A stretch of DNA of 64,000 nucleotides from Rhynchopus euleeides (Eukaryota; Euglenozoa; Diplonemea; Diplonemida; Diplonemidae), in assembly GCA_963210315.1 (NCBI GenBank), contig OY723248.1, positions 2,310,727 to 2,374,726 of the forward strand, in the 5' to 3' direction. The translations under genes and the position numbers were made by a program. The notes beneath the pieces are model-generated. The model was not told the DNA's origin, made no database searches, and saw nothing but the letters and a program-made list of their open reading frames with translations. This document shows positions 52,101-61,087 of the stretch, one piece after another; within the stretch, counting starts at the first letter, position 1; every line of letters starts with the position of its first letter.

Positions 52101-52384
52101 GCGACAAGCGCGTTCGTGTCTGGGATACATCAACAGGGAAGGAGCCGCAGAAGCTTGAAGGCCACACCCCCTCAGTGGGCAGCGGGGCTATGACATCAGG
52201 GGCACCCCCCTGTGTTGCTGTTTGTGATGGCGACGTGATCCGCATCTGTGCCGCATCCTGGCGTCTGCGGACTGTGATCGGGATTGGGCCCGTTGTGCCT
52301 GTACCCTTGCAATGCGCCGGGCTCGACACTGTGACGCCTCCCGCTGCATGCAGTGTGCTTGGTGGGGCTGTGGCTGCTGCGTAG
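46183..52384 (+). CDS. NLR-like ART-NACHT-WD40 protein (one frameshift)
   Basis: The first ATG gives MGSSASVEE, a match to the N-myristoylation consensus (Gly2, Ser6). Order: ankyrin-like repeats (about 35-105; GRTLLHEVL, GRTPVWYAL); an R-S-E mono-ADP-ribosyltransferase of the ARTC type (about 200-475: R383 in VFRGI, S406 in FTSTT, E446-x-E448 in QEAELLY); NACHT ATPase (about 575-800: Walker A GDGGTGKTS with K585, Walker B VVVILDSLDE 661-670, VIVTTRGEYL); winged-helix tail FRHKTLGEFLVARRL; pentapeptide-like CDLTGVLVQDSDLRHARLGG; then 19 WD40 repeats. The reading frame changes by +1 at the G5 run 49439-49443; one base fewer would join 1,086 and about 980 residues. NACHT proteins oligomerise on ligand binding; here WD40 would sense, and ART would be a membrane-tethered effector (inferred). 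The shift could be an error, a mutation or programmed. Confidence 0.88.
49790..52183 (+). repeat. 19 x 126-bp tandem WD40 array
   Basis: Exactly 2,394 bp, 19 units of 126 bp without indels. Each encodes VTVTPDGSKIISGSGDKSVR then VWDTSTGKELQKLEGHTSPV and two more residues. Units 1-2 equal 3-4, and 5-6 equal 8-9, in protein sequence, showing block duplication. Replacement changes cluster at unit positions 15 (G/D/E/R), 38 (S/D/F/G), 39 (P/N/A) and 41 (N/R/Y/S); few synonymous differences are present. Confidence 0.95.
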
Positions 52385-52610
52385 CAAAAGGCCAAGGTGT
52401 TCTGGTGTGGTGTGCACTGTAGTCTGCCAACAAACGATTCTGGTGTGTGTCCGCAGGTTTGACCCTATAATGTGCCACCTTTCCAGGTGACACTTTCCAC
52501 AAGATTTACGTGCGTGTTTTCACTGCAGAGCCCTCGAGATGCGTGGGAGTTGTGAGGTCGAGGGAGGACGGTGATCTGACCTATTGTGACATTCTCTTTT
52601 CAAGTTGCGA

Positions 52611-52742
52611 ACGACGAAGCATAGCGCAGTCGCGAAGGAACGAAGGAAATCGTACGACTGAAGGGTGAACCTTCATCAGGATCACCCCTTATGCCACTCC
52701 ACACGGGCTTCCGCAGCCTTTGACACAGGAGTGTGCGCTCAA
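52611..52742 (+). repeat. Dispersed repeat shared with 44.2 kb
   Basis: AGTCGCGAAGGAACGAAGGA then GTACGACTGAAG and GGAGTGTGCGCTCA align with 44160-44252, the copy here being longer in the middle. Confidence 0.7.
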
Positions 52743-52756
52743 CGAAAATTTCCCAG

Positions 52757-53060
52757 ATTTTGAACGATTTTTGGCCGTGCTCGTAGTGTCCCCCGGTGAG
52801 GGGGGTCGCTGTTTCGTGTTCTCCTGGCCGCACGGAGGCACGTCCCCTCTTCCTCTTTTCCATTGTTGGTGAGTTGGTCTGACAGGAGGGCGGGACCGTG
52901 ACATGCACAGTGACGACTCCCTTTGTTGTTGTGCCGCCCCCTGCTGAGTCGTGTGATGCCTCTGGGGTGGGCGGTCGCCGACACTGGCGCGCCTGGCGGC
53001 CTGTGTATAGTGACGTGGGGCTGGGGGGAGGGGGGGTGGTGACGAGAGTGGGGAGTTTTC
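52757..53060 (+). repeat. Third copy of the 8-9 kb inverted-repeat family
   Basis: TTTTGAACGATTTTTGGCCG and GTGTTCTCCTGGCCGCACGG match 8819-9071; homology continues through CGCGCCTGGCGGCCTGTG into DNA also present (inverted) at 7985-8058. Confidence 0.85.
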
Positions 53061-53472
53061 CATTTTTTTACCACCATTTGCAATACACAAGGTTGGAAGG
53101 GGCTGAGGGAAACACCGCACAGCTCACAGATGGGTTTGCAGTATTTGTGTCTCTTTGTCCCCCCGCTCCAGCCCCTCCACACGCGAACTGATACAACAAG
53201 CAGACCTGGATGACCTGACCCCCCACCCGCCCTCTCCATCTCCACCACGGCTCCGGGGACTAGTCGCCAGAACGACTTGCCGGGCCGACGGGCGAAACGA
53301 CAGGTGTCACCCGTCGTCACGACGGGTGACCCTGTTGAAATTCTAGTATATTTCTCTTGGTCTAGGTGGATTTTCGTTGGTATCGGGGCCTTGAAACTGT
53401 CAAGACTCTGCCAGTTTGACACACCAGCCTATTTTGTGAGGGTGGGCCCTCATGAATTTGTGAGCGAGATCC

Positions 53473-53516
53473 CCATCCGGCGGCTGGAGGGCTCCGCCCC
53501 CCAGACCCTCCTGTAG
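53473..53516 (+). repeat. GC-hairpin repeat, degenerate copy
   Basis: CCATCCGGCGGCTGGAGGGC then TCCGCCCCCCAGACCCTCCT, with the hairpin stem weakened by a G-to-A change. Confidence 0.65.
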
Positions 53517-53841
53517 GCTGTGCCTGTCCTACTGGCTCCTGCGTGTCATGCCGTCTTTTGATCATGACGCACACTGTGCGAAGTGACGCTCATGAGTTCA
53601 TCACACAGCTGTTTCAGGGGGTGTCCCAGAAGGCGCAGTCCCTGCTGGTGCTACAGTCGGGAAATTAATGATTGTTACAAGGGGGCCCTCGCTACCAAGT
53701 GTGACTGAGTGAGAAAAAGTGAGAAGTCAGCCATGTTTGGCTGAAAACTGACGACTCGTGACTCGTAGCGAGGGCCCCCCAAGGCAAAATAAATAAAGAT
53801 AATTAATTCGCCGGGACCTCGGAATCATAACATTTTCCCAT

Positions 53842-54206
53842 ACCTGGGACCCCCCGTGTTTAAGTCCCCCCCCTGGAGGCGATTTTCGGCCGGGGGGGAC
53901 TTAAACACGGGGGGGCGGACCTAAACACAGGGGGGGCTTAAACACGGGGGTGGCACAGTGGAGACCAAGAAGATCTCTTCCTCTGCTGTCGTAGGGGGGT
54001 AATTCCGGTCCGGATGGACTTTTGGCACCCCACTTTTCGACTCTGACAGCACCTGGAGGGCCTAGGGGCCACCTGATGACCCTCCAGACCAGCCCACCCC
54101 CGTGTTTAGGTCCCTCTGTGTTTAAGTCCCCCCCCTGCCAGACCCCCAGGGGGGGACTTAAACACGGGGGTAAGGGGGGGGGACTTATACACGGGGGGTC
54201 CCAGGT
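53842..54206. mobile_element. MITE-like element with ACCTGGGACCCC ends, copy 1
   Basis: Termini ACCTGGGACCCCCCGTGTTT and its inverse ending GGGGGGTCCCAGGT; interior GTTTAAGTCCCCCCC/GGGGGGGACTTAAAC words in both orientations. Flanks on both sides share TAATTAA...TCATAACATTTT (53793-53838 and 54211-54255). Confidence 0.75.
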
Positions 54207-54379
54207 AAAAATAATTAAATCCCCGATTTCTGAGAAGTCCCGGTTCATAACATTTTGGCCCCATAACATTCATTAGTACCCTAACTGTACGTCATCGTCC
54301 GCCCTGCTGTATACCCCCACCCCGTCAAACATGGGGAGGTCCTGCACCGGGCTGGGCAAAGACTGCCAATAAGGGGGGT

Positions 54380-54691
54380 ACCTGGGACCCCCCGTGTTTA
54401 AGTCACCCCCTGGGGGTCTGGCAGGGGGGGGGACTTAAACACAGGTGGACCTAGACACGGGGATGGGCTGGTCTGGAGGGTCATCAGGTGGCCGCTAGGC
54501 CACCTGGTGCCCTCCAGGTGATGTCAGAGTCGAAAAGTGGGGTGCCAAAAGTCCATCCGGACCGGAATCACCCCCCTATGACGGAAGCGGAAGAGGTCTT
54601 CTTGGTCTCCACCATGCCACCCCCGTGTTTAAGTCCCCCCCCTGGAGGCGATTTTCGGCCGGGAGGGACTTAAGCACGAGGGGTCCCAGGT
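54380..54691. mobile_element. MITE-like element with ACCTGGGACCCC ends, copy 2
   Basis: Same termini, opposite orientation relative to copy 1; the shared interior includes TTTTGGCACCCCACTTTTCG (inverted here). The two copies together form a large imperfect inverted repeat around a 173-bp spacer. Confidence 0.75.
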
Positions 54692-54792
54692 AATCTTATT
54701 ATTATGGAAGCAGCCAATCACACCACCACCACCACTGCACTTCTGTCGGCAGGCATCAGTAGGCACCAGGCAAAGAGAAAGTTTCGTCGACG

Positions 54793-55981
54793 ATGAGTGG
54801 TGGGAGCAACTACACGTACACCCTGGCGAATGGGTCGCTTCTCTTCCGCTATGTGCTGGAGCCCACCTACAGCCGCATGGTGAACTACCTCCCGCGCTGG
54901 TTGACCCCTAACCAGATGACGGTGATGGGGATCACGCTGACGGGCTTTGCATCGGCTATCCTGCTGCGGCACTTCTACCTGGGCACTGCACCCTCCTTCG
55001 AGGAGCTGGTGCTGGTGGGTGTCCTGAATACGGTGTACATGGCGCTGGACAACCTGGATGGGAAGCAGGCCCGCCGCCTGAAGATGTCCAGTGCCATCGG
55101 GGAGTACCTCGACCACGGCGGCGACTGCTGGACGTCGCTCCTGTCGACGTGGTGCATGTTCCGCATTGCGGGAACCGATGAGCGTGACTTTACCCTGCTG
55201 TCGCTGGTGTTCAACACGTCGCTGGTCCACCTCTACCACATTGTGACAGGGAAGACCACGCTCGGCGGTGACTTCTTCTCTGCGGACGAAGGGATGCTGA
55301 CCTTCTGCATTGTTCCGGTGCTGGGTGCCGTTGCCCCGTGGCTGTGGGACGTGGAGCTTCTGGAGGCTGGCGCGACAGACTACAACAAGGACTTCCCCGT
55401 GATGCTGGTCAAGGTGCTGACAGGTGTCTTCTTCATCGGGCAGCTGATCTGCTTCTTCGAGATGCTGCGCTCCCTGGGCTCGTCCATCATCAACTCGATG
55501 ACGGTGCAGCTGGCCGTCACCGTTGCCCTCATGTTCTTCGGGCGTGACGGGACTGTCTTCTGGGTGGTCAGCACCGCCATGCTGAGCTCCTTCGCCATCC
55601 ACTACATCATTGTGGCGAGCTGCGTCAAGTATGAGCGGGTGACGCATCAAGGGCCGCAGCCGGTCCTTCTTCAGTGCCCTGTTGTGACTTGTCCCCTTGT
55701 TTCCCGTTTGACCCACCGCACCCTTGCAGGGCGAAGTCTGTGTCGCTGACCCCCCTTGCGGCCGCCGTGCTGACGCTGATCCCTGTTGCGTGGCTCAGCC
55801 TGCCGGAGTACCGGATGCAGGTATGACTGCAGCAGTGTGGCCTCTTCTGCATGCATTGCTCACTGTTTGCTCCACCCCTCCCCATGCTCAGCTGACGGCG
55901 CTGTCTGTGGCCCTGCACCTCGCGCAGCAGCTGTTCAACTGCAAGTACATCATTGACGTGAAGGCGGCCAAGGCTGCGTAA
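54793..55981 (+). CDS. Choline/ethanolamine phosphotransferase (CDP-alcohol phosphatidyltransferase), three exons
   Basis: Exons 54793-55628, 55730-55820 and 55892-55981 encode 338 aa. It would transfer phosphocholine or phosphoethanolamine from the CDP-alcohol to diacylglycerol in the last Kennedy-pathway step, in the ER membrane. The family signature DG-x2-AR-x8-G-x3-D-x3-D is complete (D89 G90, A93 R94, G103, D107, D111). The N-terminal YLPRWLTPNQMTVMGI before it is typical of the CEPT/EPT group. About eight to ten hydrophobic helices are visible (for example FTLLSLVFNTSLVHLYHIV, KVLTGVFFIGQLICFFEM, LAAAVLTLIPVAWLSL). Without splicing, the frame runs into 31 unrelated residues; with it, exons 2 and 3 add the last membrane helices. 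The protein is slightly short for the family (about 390). Substrate preference cannot be read. A trans-splice acceptor may be CTGTCGGCAG just upstream. Confidence 0.92.
55629..55729 (+). other. Intron 1 of the phosphotransferase gene (101 nt)
   Basis: Donor GTATGAG, acceptor CACCCTTGCAG; splits codon AA|G. Restores a hydrophobic reading frame. Confidence 0.85.
55821..55891 (+). other. Intron 2 of the phosphotransferase gene (71 nt)
   Basis: Donor CAG|GTATGAC, acceptor CCCATGCTCAG; phase 0. Downstream exon LTALSVALHLAQQLF... ends at TAA 55979-55981. Confidence 0.85.
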
Positions 55982-57036
55982 GGTGTGGCAGAGGTGCTCA
56001 GAGGTGCGTGGGCACTGGATTGGGTGCATACCCGCTCTCAGAATGAAATTCAAAAAAATGCAGACAAAACAAATGTGGTGTGTGTCTGCTGTCGTCGTGT
56101 TGTCAAGAACAAACAAATAACAAGGCAAGAAACAGGCATGGCATTGGTTGTGTTGCATGATGAAGAAGAAGGGGGTGCCTCATCAGACATCACTCCCAGT
56201 TTCGTGTGCGGCACCTAGCCCACTTGGCCCACGCCTGCTTGCTGGCACCTTGTGGTTGGCCGGATCAAAAAACAGTTCCAGTGCAAGTGCGTAGCAAACC
56301 AAATCTCAGAAGCCTGGGCCAGAAGAGCATGAACCCCCCGAGCCTGCCAAACTGCAGCTGAGTGCAGGAGAGGCTAGCTTTTCGCCTTCGGCGTAGTGTG
56401 ATTTTCATGGCCCAGGCTTCTTCCGTTTGCAGTCAAAGAAAAGAGTACAAAGGCCACTGCAACAACAGGGAACCCGAGCAAACAATCAGCACGGAGGGCT
56501 GCCTGATGATCATGGAGGCAGGGTGGGCGGCCACGTAGCCGTCAGCTGATCCCGCAAGCCTGCGAGTGTGGTGCTGCTGACGCTCTGGTTTATCTTTTGT
56601 AGCCTCATGCAATGAAGGAGGAAATGGAACACGGAGAAAGCAGGTCATTCGAGTTTACGGCACGCGTAGTGCCGTAATTGCAGAGCCACATCTCACCTCA
56701 TCACAGGTCGAGGTGTGTGCGTTTCACCACAACCTCTCCCCTCCCCATTCCCCCGTGTTGAGTGACATGTGTCGATAGTGTTCCATTTTTGTTTTTCTCC
56801 ACTGGCGCAAGCCCCCACCCCCCTTTCCCCAGCTGCCCCCCCTCCCCATCCGTGTCGGGTATTTGGTCCCCACCACCTTGTGCACCTCCCCTGCATGCCT
56901 ACCATGGAAGTCAAGGAAGAAACCACAAAATAGAAAAAGTGTTCGGGGCTGGGGGGGGGGGGGGGGGGGTGTGGTGCCGGTGGTGATGCGTGTCGGTCTG
57001 CAAGGGGGTGCCACCCTTCTTCACAGCCCCCCCCCC
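55982..57036. other. Gene-free spacer
   Basis: Probable 3' UTR followed by unremarkable DNA. A G tract at 56950-56968 and a C tract at 57027-57038 flank the next element. No gene. Confidence 0.5.
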
Positions 57037-58634
57037 CCTAGGCATACAGTGCAAACGATAATAATTATCGCATACGATAATTATTATCGTATTCCCATTA
57101 TCGTATATTATCGTATACGATAATATACGACAATGGTGCGATAATTTTTTGAGATTTTCGGAAAACCAGAAATCAGCCCAGAACACATTGAAAAAGTGGT
57201 AAAAGTGGAGCCGGAAGCTGCCATTTTTGCTTCTTTGAATTATTGGTGACGGGGGGCTTCACTCAGAAGTGTAGAATGTCCCTCACAAATGGGTGGCAGA
57301 GACACAACACACATAGTGCCTTGACATGCACATCACTATGTCTGTCTGAAGAAGTTTCAGGCACAGTGGGGCGGAGAGGACTCTGGGGATTGGGCAGTGG
57401 CCGTTCCACATGCCCTTCCCCTCGTGACTTACACCCTGTCGCCACCCCACTTCATGGTAAACATGACTACGCAGCAACAGGGTCATACTTGCGGCGGTAT
57501 GCAACCACCAGTACAGCCTGTTGCGGGTTCGCAAAGCCGACTGGTACGCTGCCTTGCCGTCGGGACCCAGATACTGAGGACACCCCTGTGAGAACACTGA
57601 GGGAAGACGTTGGGCTAGCCTAGTTGAAGCAGGTGTCGGGGTGACCGAGACAGAGCACCCTGCCCAGAACATGAACAAGAAAGACTGTTCGACTGATGGG
57701 GAAGAACCTGATAGGCAGGTGTGGTCTTCGGTGCAATGTTTGGAGAGATCAGGAGATTTCTCTTCAAGGCTACCACTTATGTTGGACTTGGCCTTCGCTC
57801 CCGTGAGCAGTGAAAAAGTGAGGAACACCGTTCTTCCCCTCTGACTGACGACCAGTGATGACATAGCGAAGGACCTTGAATGGGGTTTGAACCCGAGAGA
57901 GGCAATACTCAACCAAAGGTATTCTTCAGGACCTGGCACGGAACGGGCGATACGAACGCTCCCACCGTGCGCACGGACCTGTCTGCAACTCTACAAGGAA
58001 CCACGGGGTGGCGCGCGCACATCACCTCGGAGGCCTCAAGGAGCCTGCCTGACCTGCACGACTCCGCTGCGCTACAAGGCGGAGCTCGGGCGCCATCCTC
58101 ACCGACAGCAAGGCAAGGGGTGATGATCATCTGGAGACACCTGAGCCCATGCAGGATCGGAGAGACGCGATCCACCCGAGGGAGACCACCATCCACCTCC
58201 TTCGGACAGACCACACAGCCTTGTCGATGACCACAGCAGCCCGGACACAGACCAGTACGCGTACCCTGCCTGCAGCACCGGACCCCACAGGCTCATCTTA
58301 CCCTTCCTGGGGCTGGGAGAATGGTAGTGATCTCTATTTTGTGGCTGATTGTGGCCCTTGGCGGGGTTTGGTGGCGTTTGGCGGTGGTAAACTGGAGATT
58401 TCGGTGATTGGTTTCGGGCAAAATCAGGTGGGTATCGCATACGATAATGGGATTATCGTATGTTATCGCATACGATAATAATTATCGTATCTGGTCGTAT
58501 ACGATAATCCATTATCGCATCATACGATAATGGATTATCGTATGCGATAATGAATTATCGTATGCGACAATTTTCCGAAAATTATCGTATCTGGTATATA
58601 TGCGATAATAATTATCGTTTGCACTGTATGCCTA
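57037..58634. mobile_element. TIR element built on ATTATCG(T/C)ATA palindromes (1.6 kb)
   Basis: The left CCTAGGCATACAGTGCAAAC then GATAATAATTATCGCATA pairs with the right 58599-58634. Subterminal zones (57055-57150 and 58430-58620) are dense in TTATCGTATACGATAA-type palindromes. Outside both ends are C/G tracts. The interior (57640-58330) has broken frames; one near 58080-58300 includes GAILTDSKARGDDHLETP, faintly like an RNase H LTDS motif, but too weak to call. Confidence 0.7.
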
Positions 58635-59783
58635 GGGGGGGTCAAATGCCACCCTTTTACGTGGACAAACACGATTTTTCAAAAAACCGGCGCAGAGGCC
58701 CCAAAGCCCCCGTAAACCCTCCAAACCCCCCCAGATCGGTCCGGAAACCCATCGAACCCCACTTTTCCACCATTCCGGGCACCTCAGGTGCCCGAATTGG
58801 GGTACCTAAATTTTGTGCCACCGTTTGGTACCGGACAGTGCCACTGTGTGGGAGGTTGGAAAAGAAAATGCCCCAACACACCACATCTGAGGGTTGCAAT
58901 GCATGTTGCTTGCCAACCACGTCATCCGGTGGGTGTCAGGCGCTATGTAGGTGGCATTAGCCAGGTCTTCGATGAGTTCTGGCTTGTATATGTACCTCCC
59001 TGCCACCATGCACCGGGAGGCTGCCTGTAGGTACGGAACAAGTCCAGATGGTCGTGTGATTCCTGTGCAGCAGTGCTCCACAACCGGGATGTGTTGACAA
59101 CGACTGTTGCAACACGAGCTGTACATTCCGGGAACACACGAAGTGCGCTGTCGTGGTACCCATTGTGCCAGAATTGGTAGTTGCTGCGGTCTACTTTGCC
59201 TGGCCCAAGAGCACTGGTACTGAACGGTGCAATATGCGTGGCGAGGTGAATGCAACGGAAGGGCGCAAAGTCAATACAGCTCTCGGATGGCGGGTGGTGG
59301 TGCCACTAGTGTGTGACGTTCACTCGAGGATACAACGCATCACAATGAATCAGCAACCGTGGACCGAGTACAATACGCTCTCTGTGGCTGGTGTGGGGGA
59401 CAAAGGCAGTGCCTGTGCCGCAGGCAGGGAGGTACATATACAAGCCAGAACACATCGAAGACCTGGCTCATGCCACCTACATAGCGCCTGACACCCACCG
59501 GATGACGTGGTTGGCAAGCAACATGCATTGCAACCCTCAGATGTGGTGTGTTGGGGCATTTTCTTTTCCAACCTCCCACACAGTGGCACTGTCCGGTACC
59601 AAACGGTGGCACAAAATTTAGGTACCCCAATTCGGGCACCTGAGGTGCCCGGAATGGTGGAAAAGTGGGGTTCGATGGGTTTCCGGACCGATCTGGGGGG
59701 GTTTGGAGGGTTTACGGGGGCTTTGGGGCCTCTGCGCCGGTTTTTTGAAAAATCGTGTTTGTCACCCCCATTTGACCCCCCCC
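58635..59783. mobile_element. Foldback element with G/C-tract ends and 365-bp arms
   Basis: Arms 58635-59004 and 59423-59783 are inverted copies with small indels and scattered substitutions. Ends are GGGGGGGTCAAATG and CATTTGACCCCCCCCTA. It abuts the previous element exactly at the CCTAGG/GGGGG junction, so it may have inserted into or next to that terminus. A decayed ORF spans an arm and the loop. Confidence 0.8.
58806..59290 (-). pseudogene. Coding remnant within the foldback element
   Basis: Minus-strand pieces: GYHDSALRVFPECTARVATV then STAAQESHDHLDLFRTYRQP in one frame, then YIYKPELIEDLANATYIAPD and THRMTWLASNMHCNPQMWCV in another, ending WHKI near 58806. A frameshift near 59000 separates them. 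The last part is duplicated in the right arm on the plus strand (59423-59621). Probably a dead element protein; family not recognised. Confidence 0.4.
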
Positions 59784-61087
59784 TACCCCCCCCCCTCTCC
59801 CTTGGCAGACCCCCTGTGGCGATCATCGCGCTTCAGCAAAGCTGCGTTTCTGCTGCGTTTCTCTGCCGGGGTGAGGGGTGGTGGTGGTGGTGGTGGGGAG
59901 GTGTGCCCCACTCACACCCCCTGGTTGCATTTGCTTGCCTGCCGAGTTCATTCTTCTGTGGCCTCTTCTTCTTCTTATTTTCAACACCACTTCACAATCG
60001 AGTGGAGGCTCCCCCCTCGCTTGGTCACTGCCACTGTGCTGTGCGGTGCTCATCACTCAAAACTTTCTTTCACTGAGTTCGAGCACAGAAGTCCCACAAG
60101 AAGAACGACACGGGATTCACAGACATGCTTTGACGAGGCTGCATACGAAAGGTGCCTCGATGCGGTGCAAAATAGATATTTACAGCCAGATGGCACTTGC
60201 CAGACACACGGGGTGGGGGTGGGGGGTGGGTGGGGGCATTGACTCTTGCAGCCAGGGGAACACACCCCGTTCTTTTGCTGGCACAAAAAAAAATAGCCAG
60301 GCCTCTGCGAAAGAAGGGCAAGATTCGCTTCGTTTAGTCTTCTCTCAGCACCCCCTCGTCTCAGGCGTTGCGTCTGTCTCTTGGATGCTTGCAAAATCTC
60401 CTCCCTCCGGAGACAGAAGTGCCCACACCCCGAATGCACTGGTTGGGGAATACGATTTGTATCGTGCTCGTAGCCCGCTATCTACCTGCGACGTGGAATG
60501 CGTGTTTTGTTAGGGGAGGGGGGGCAGGGGGTGCAGTGGGGGGAGGGTTTTTTTTCGCTCAAGAATTCAGAGAACAATGAGCTTCCGCACAATGTTTGAT
60601 GCCAAAACTGACGACAGTTTTGACACACAGTGCAGGTGGTGGTGTGTGTGCCTTGTGTGCCTTCTGTGGCGTGTTGTTATGTATTCGCGAGGGCAGAGTG
60701 CCCAGTGGAAGATACCACCACCACACCACGCTCCCACCCCACCCTGACACTGTTCAGCACGTTGCCCCGCTTTGCAGAGTCGTAATGGTGCCGATGATGG
60801 CCAATATTTCCCACCACGCCCTTTGGAACAACGCGTGCTTCTGGGGCACCAGGAAGCTGTGTCACAGCTATCTCATGCAGCTTTGGCCCGGAAGCACCCC
60901 CACCACCACAGCGCCCAGCAGGAGTCTGCTTCGCGGTGCCATACACACTGCCACATTACCCGTTGCCCGCTGCACCCCTGTGGTGTGTCGGTCTGGTGCT
61001 GTTGCTTTATGCCCCAAGCATGATATCAGCCTGTCAGGCTGACACTGGCATCCGGGTCGTGTATCGCGGGAGAGACGCGCCCCTGCA
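59784..61087. other. Spacer upstream of the EF-hand-like gene
   Basis: No gene recognised. Candidate trans-splice acceptors before 61088 include GATATCAGCCTGTCAG (about 61040). Confidence 0.5.

Larger units (their letters stand above)
52385..53840. other. Spacer with dispersed repeats
   Basis: 3' UTR of the NLR-like gene, then repeat copies at 52611-52742, 52757-53060 and 53473-53516. No gene recognised; frames at 52739-53422 are open on both strands and uninformative. Confidence 0.5.

Noticed and set aside
58080..58300. RNase H fragment (LTDSK) in the ATTATCG element
   Set aside because: Only a four-residue resemblance; no other RNase H motif follows in a consistent frame.
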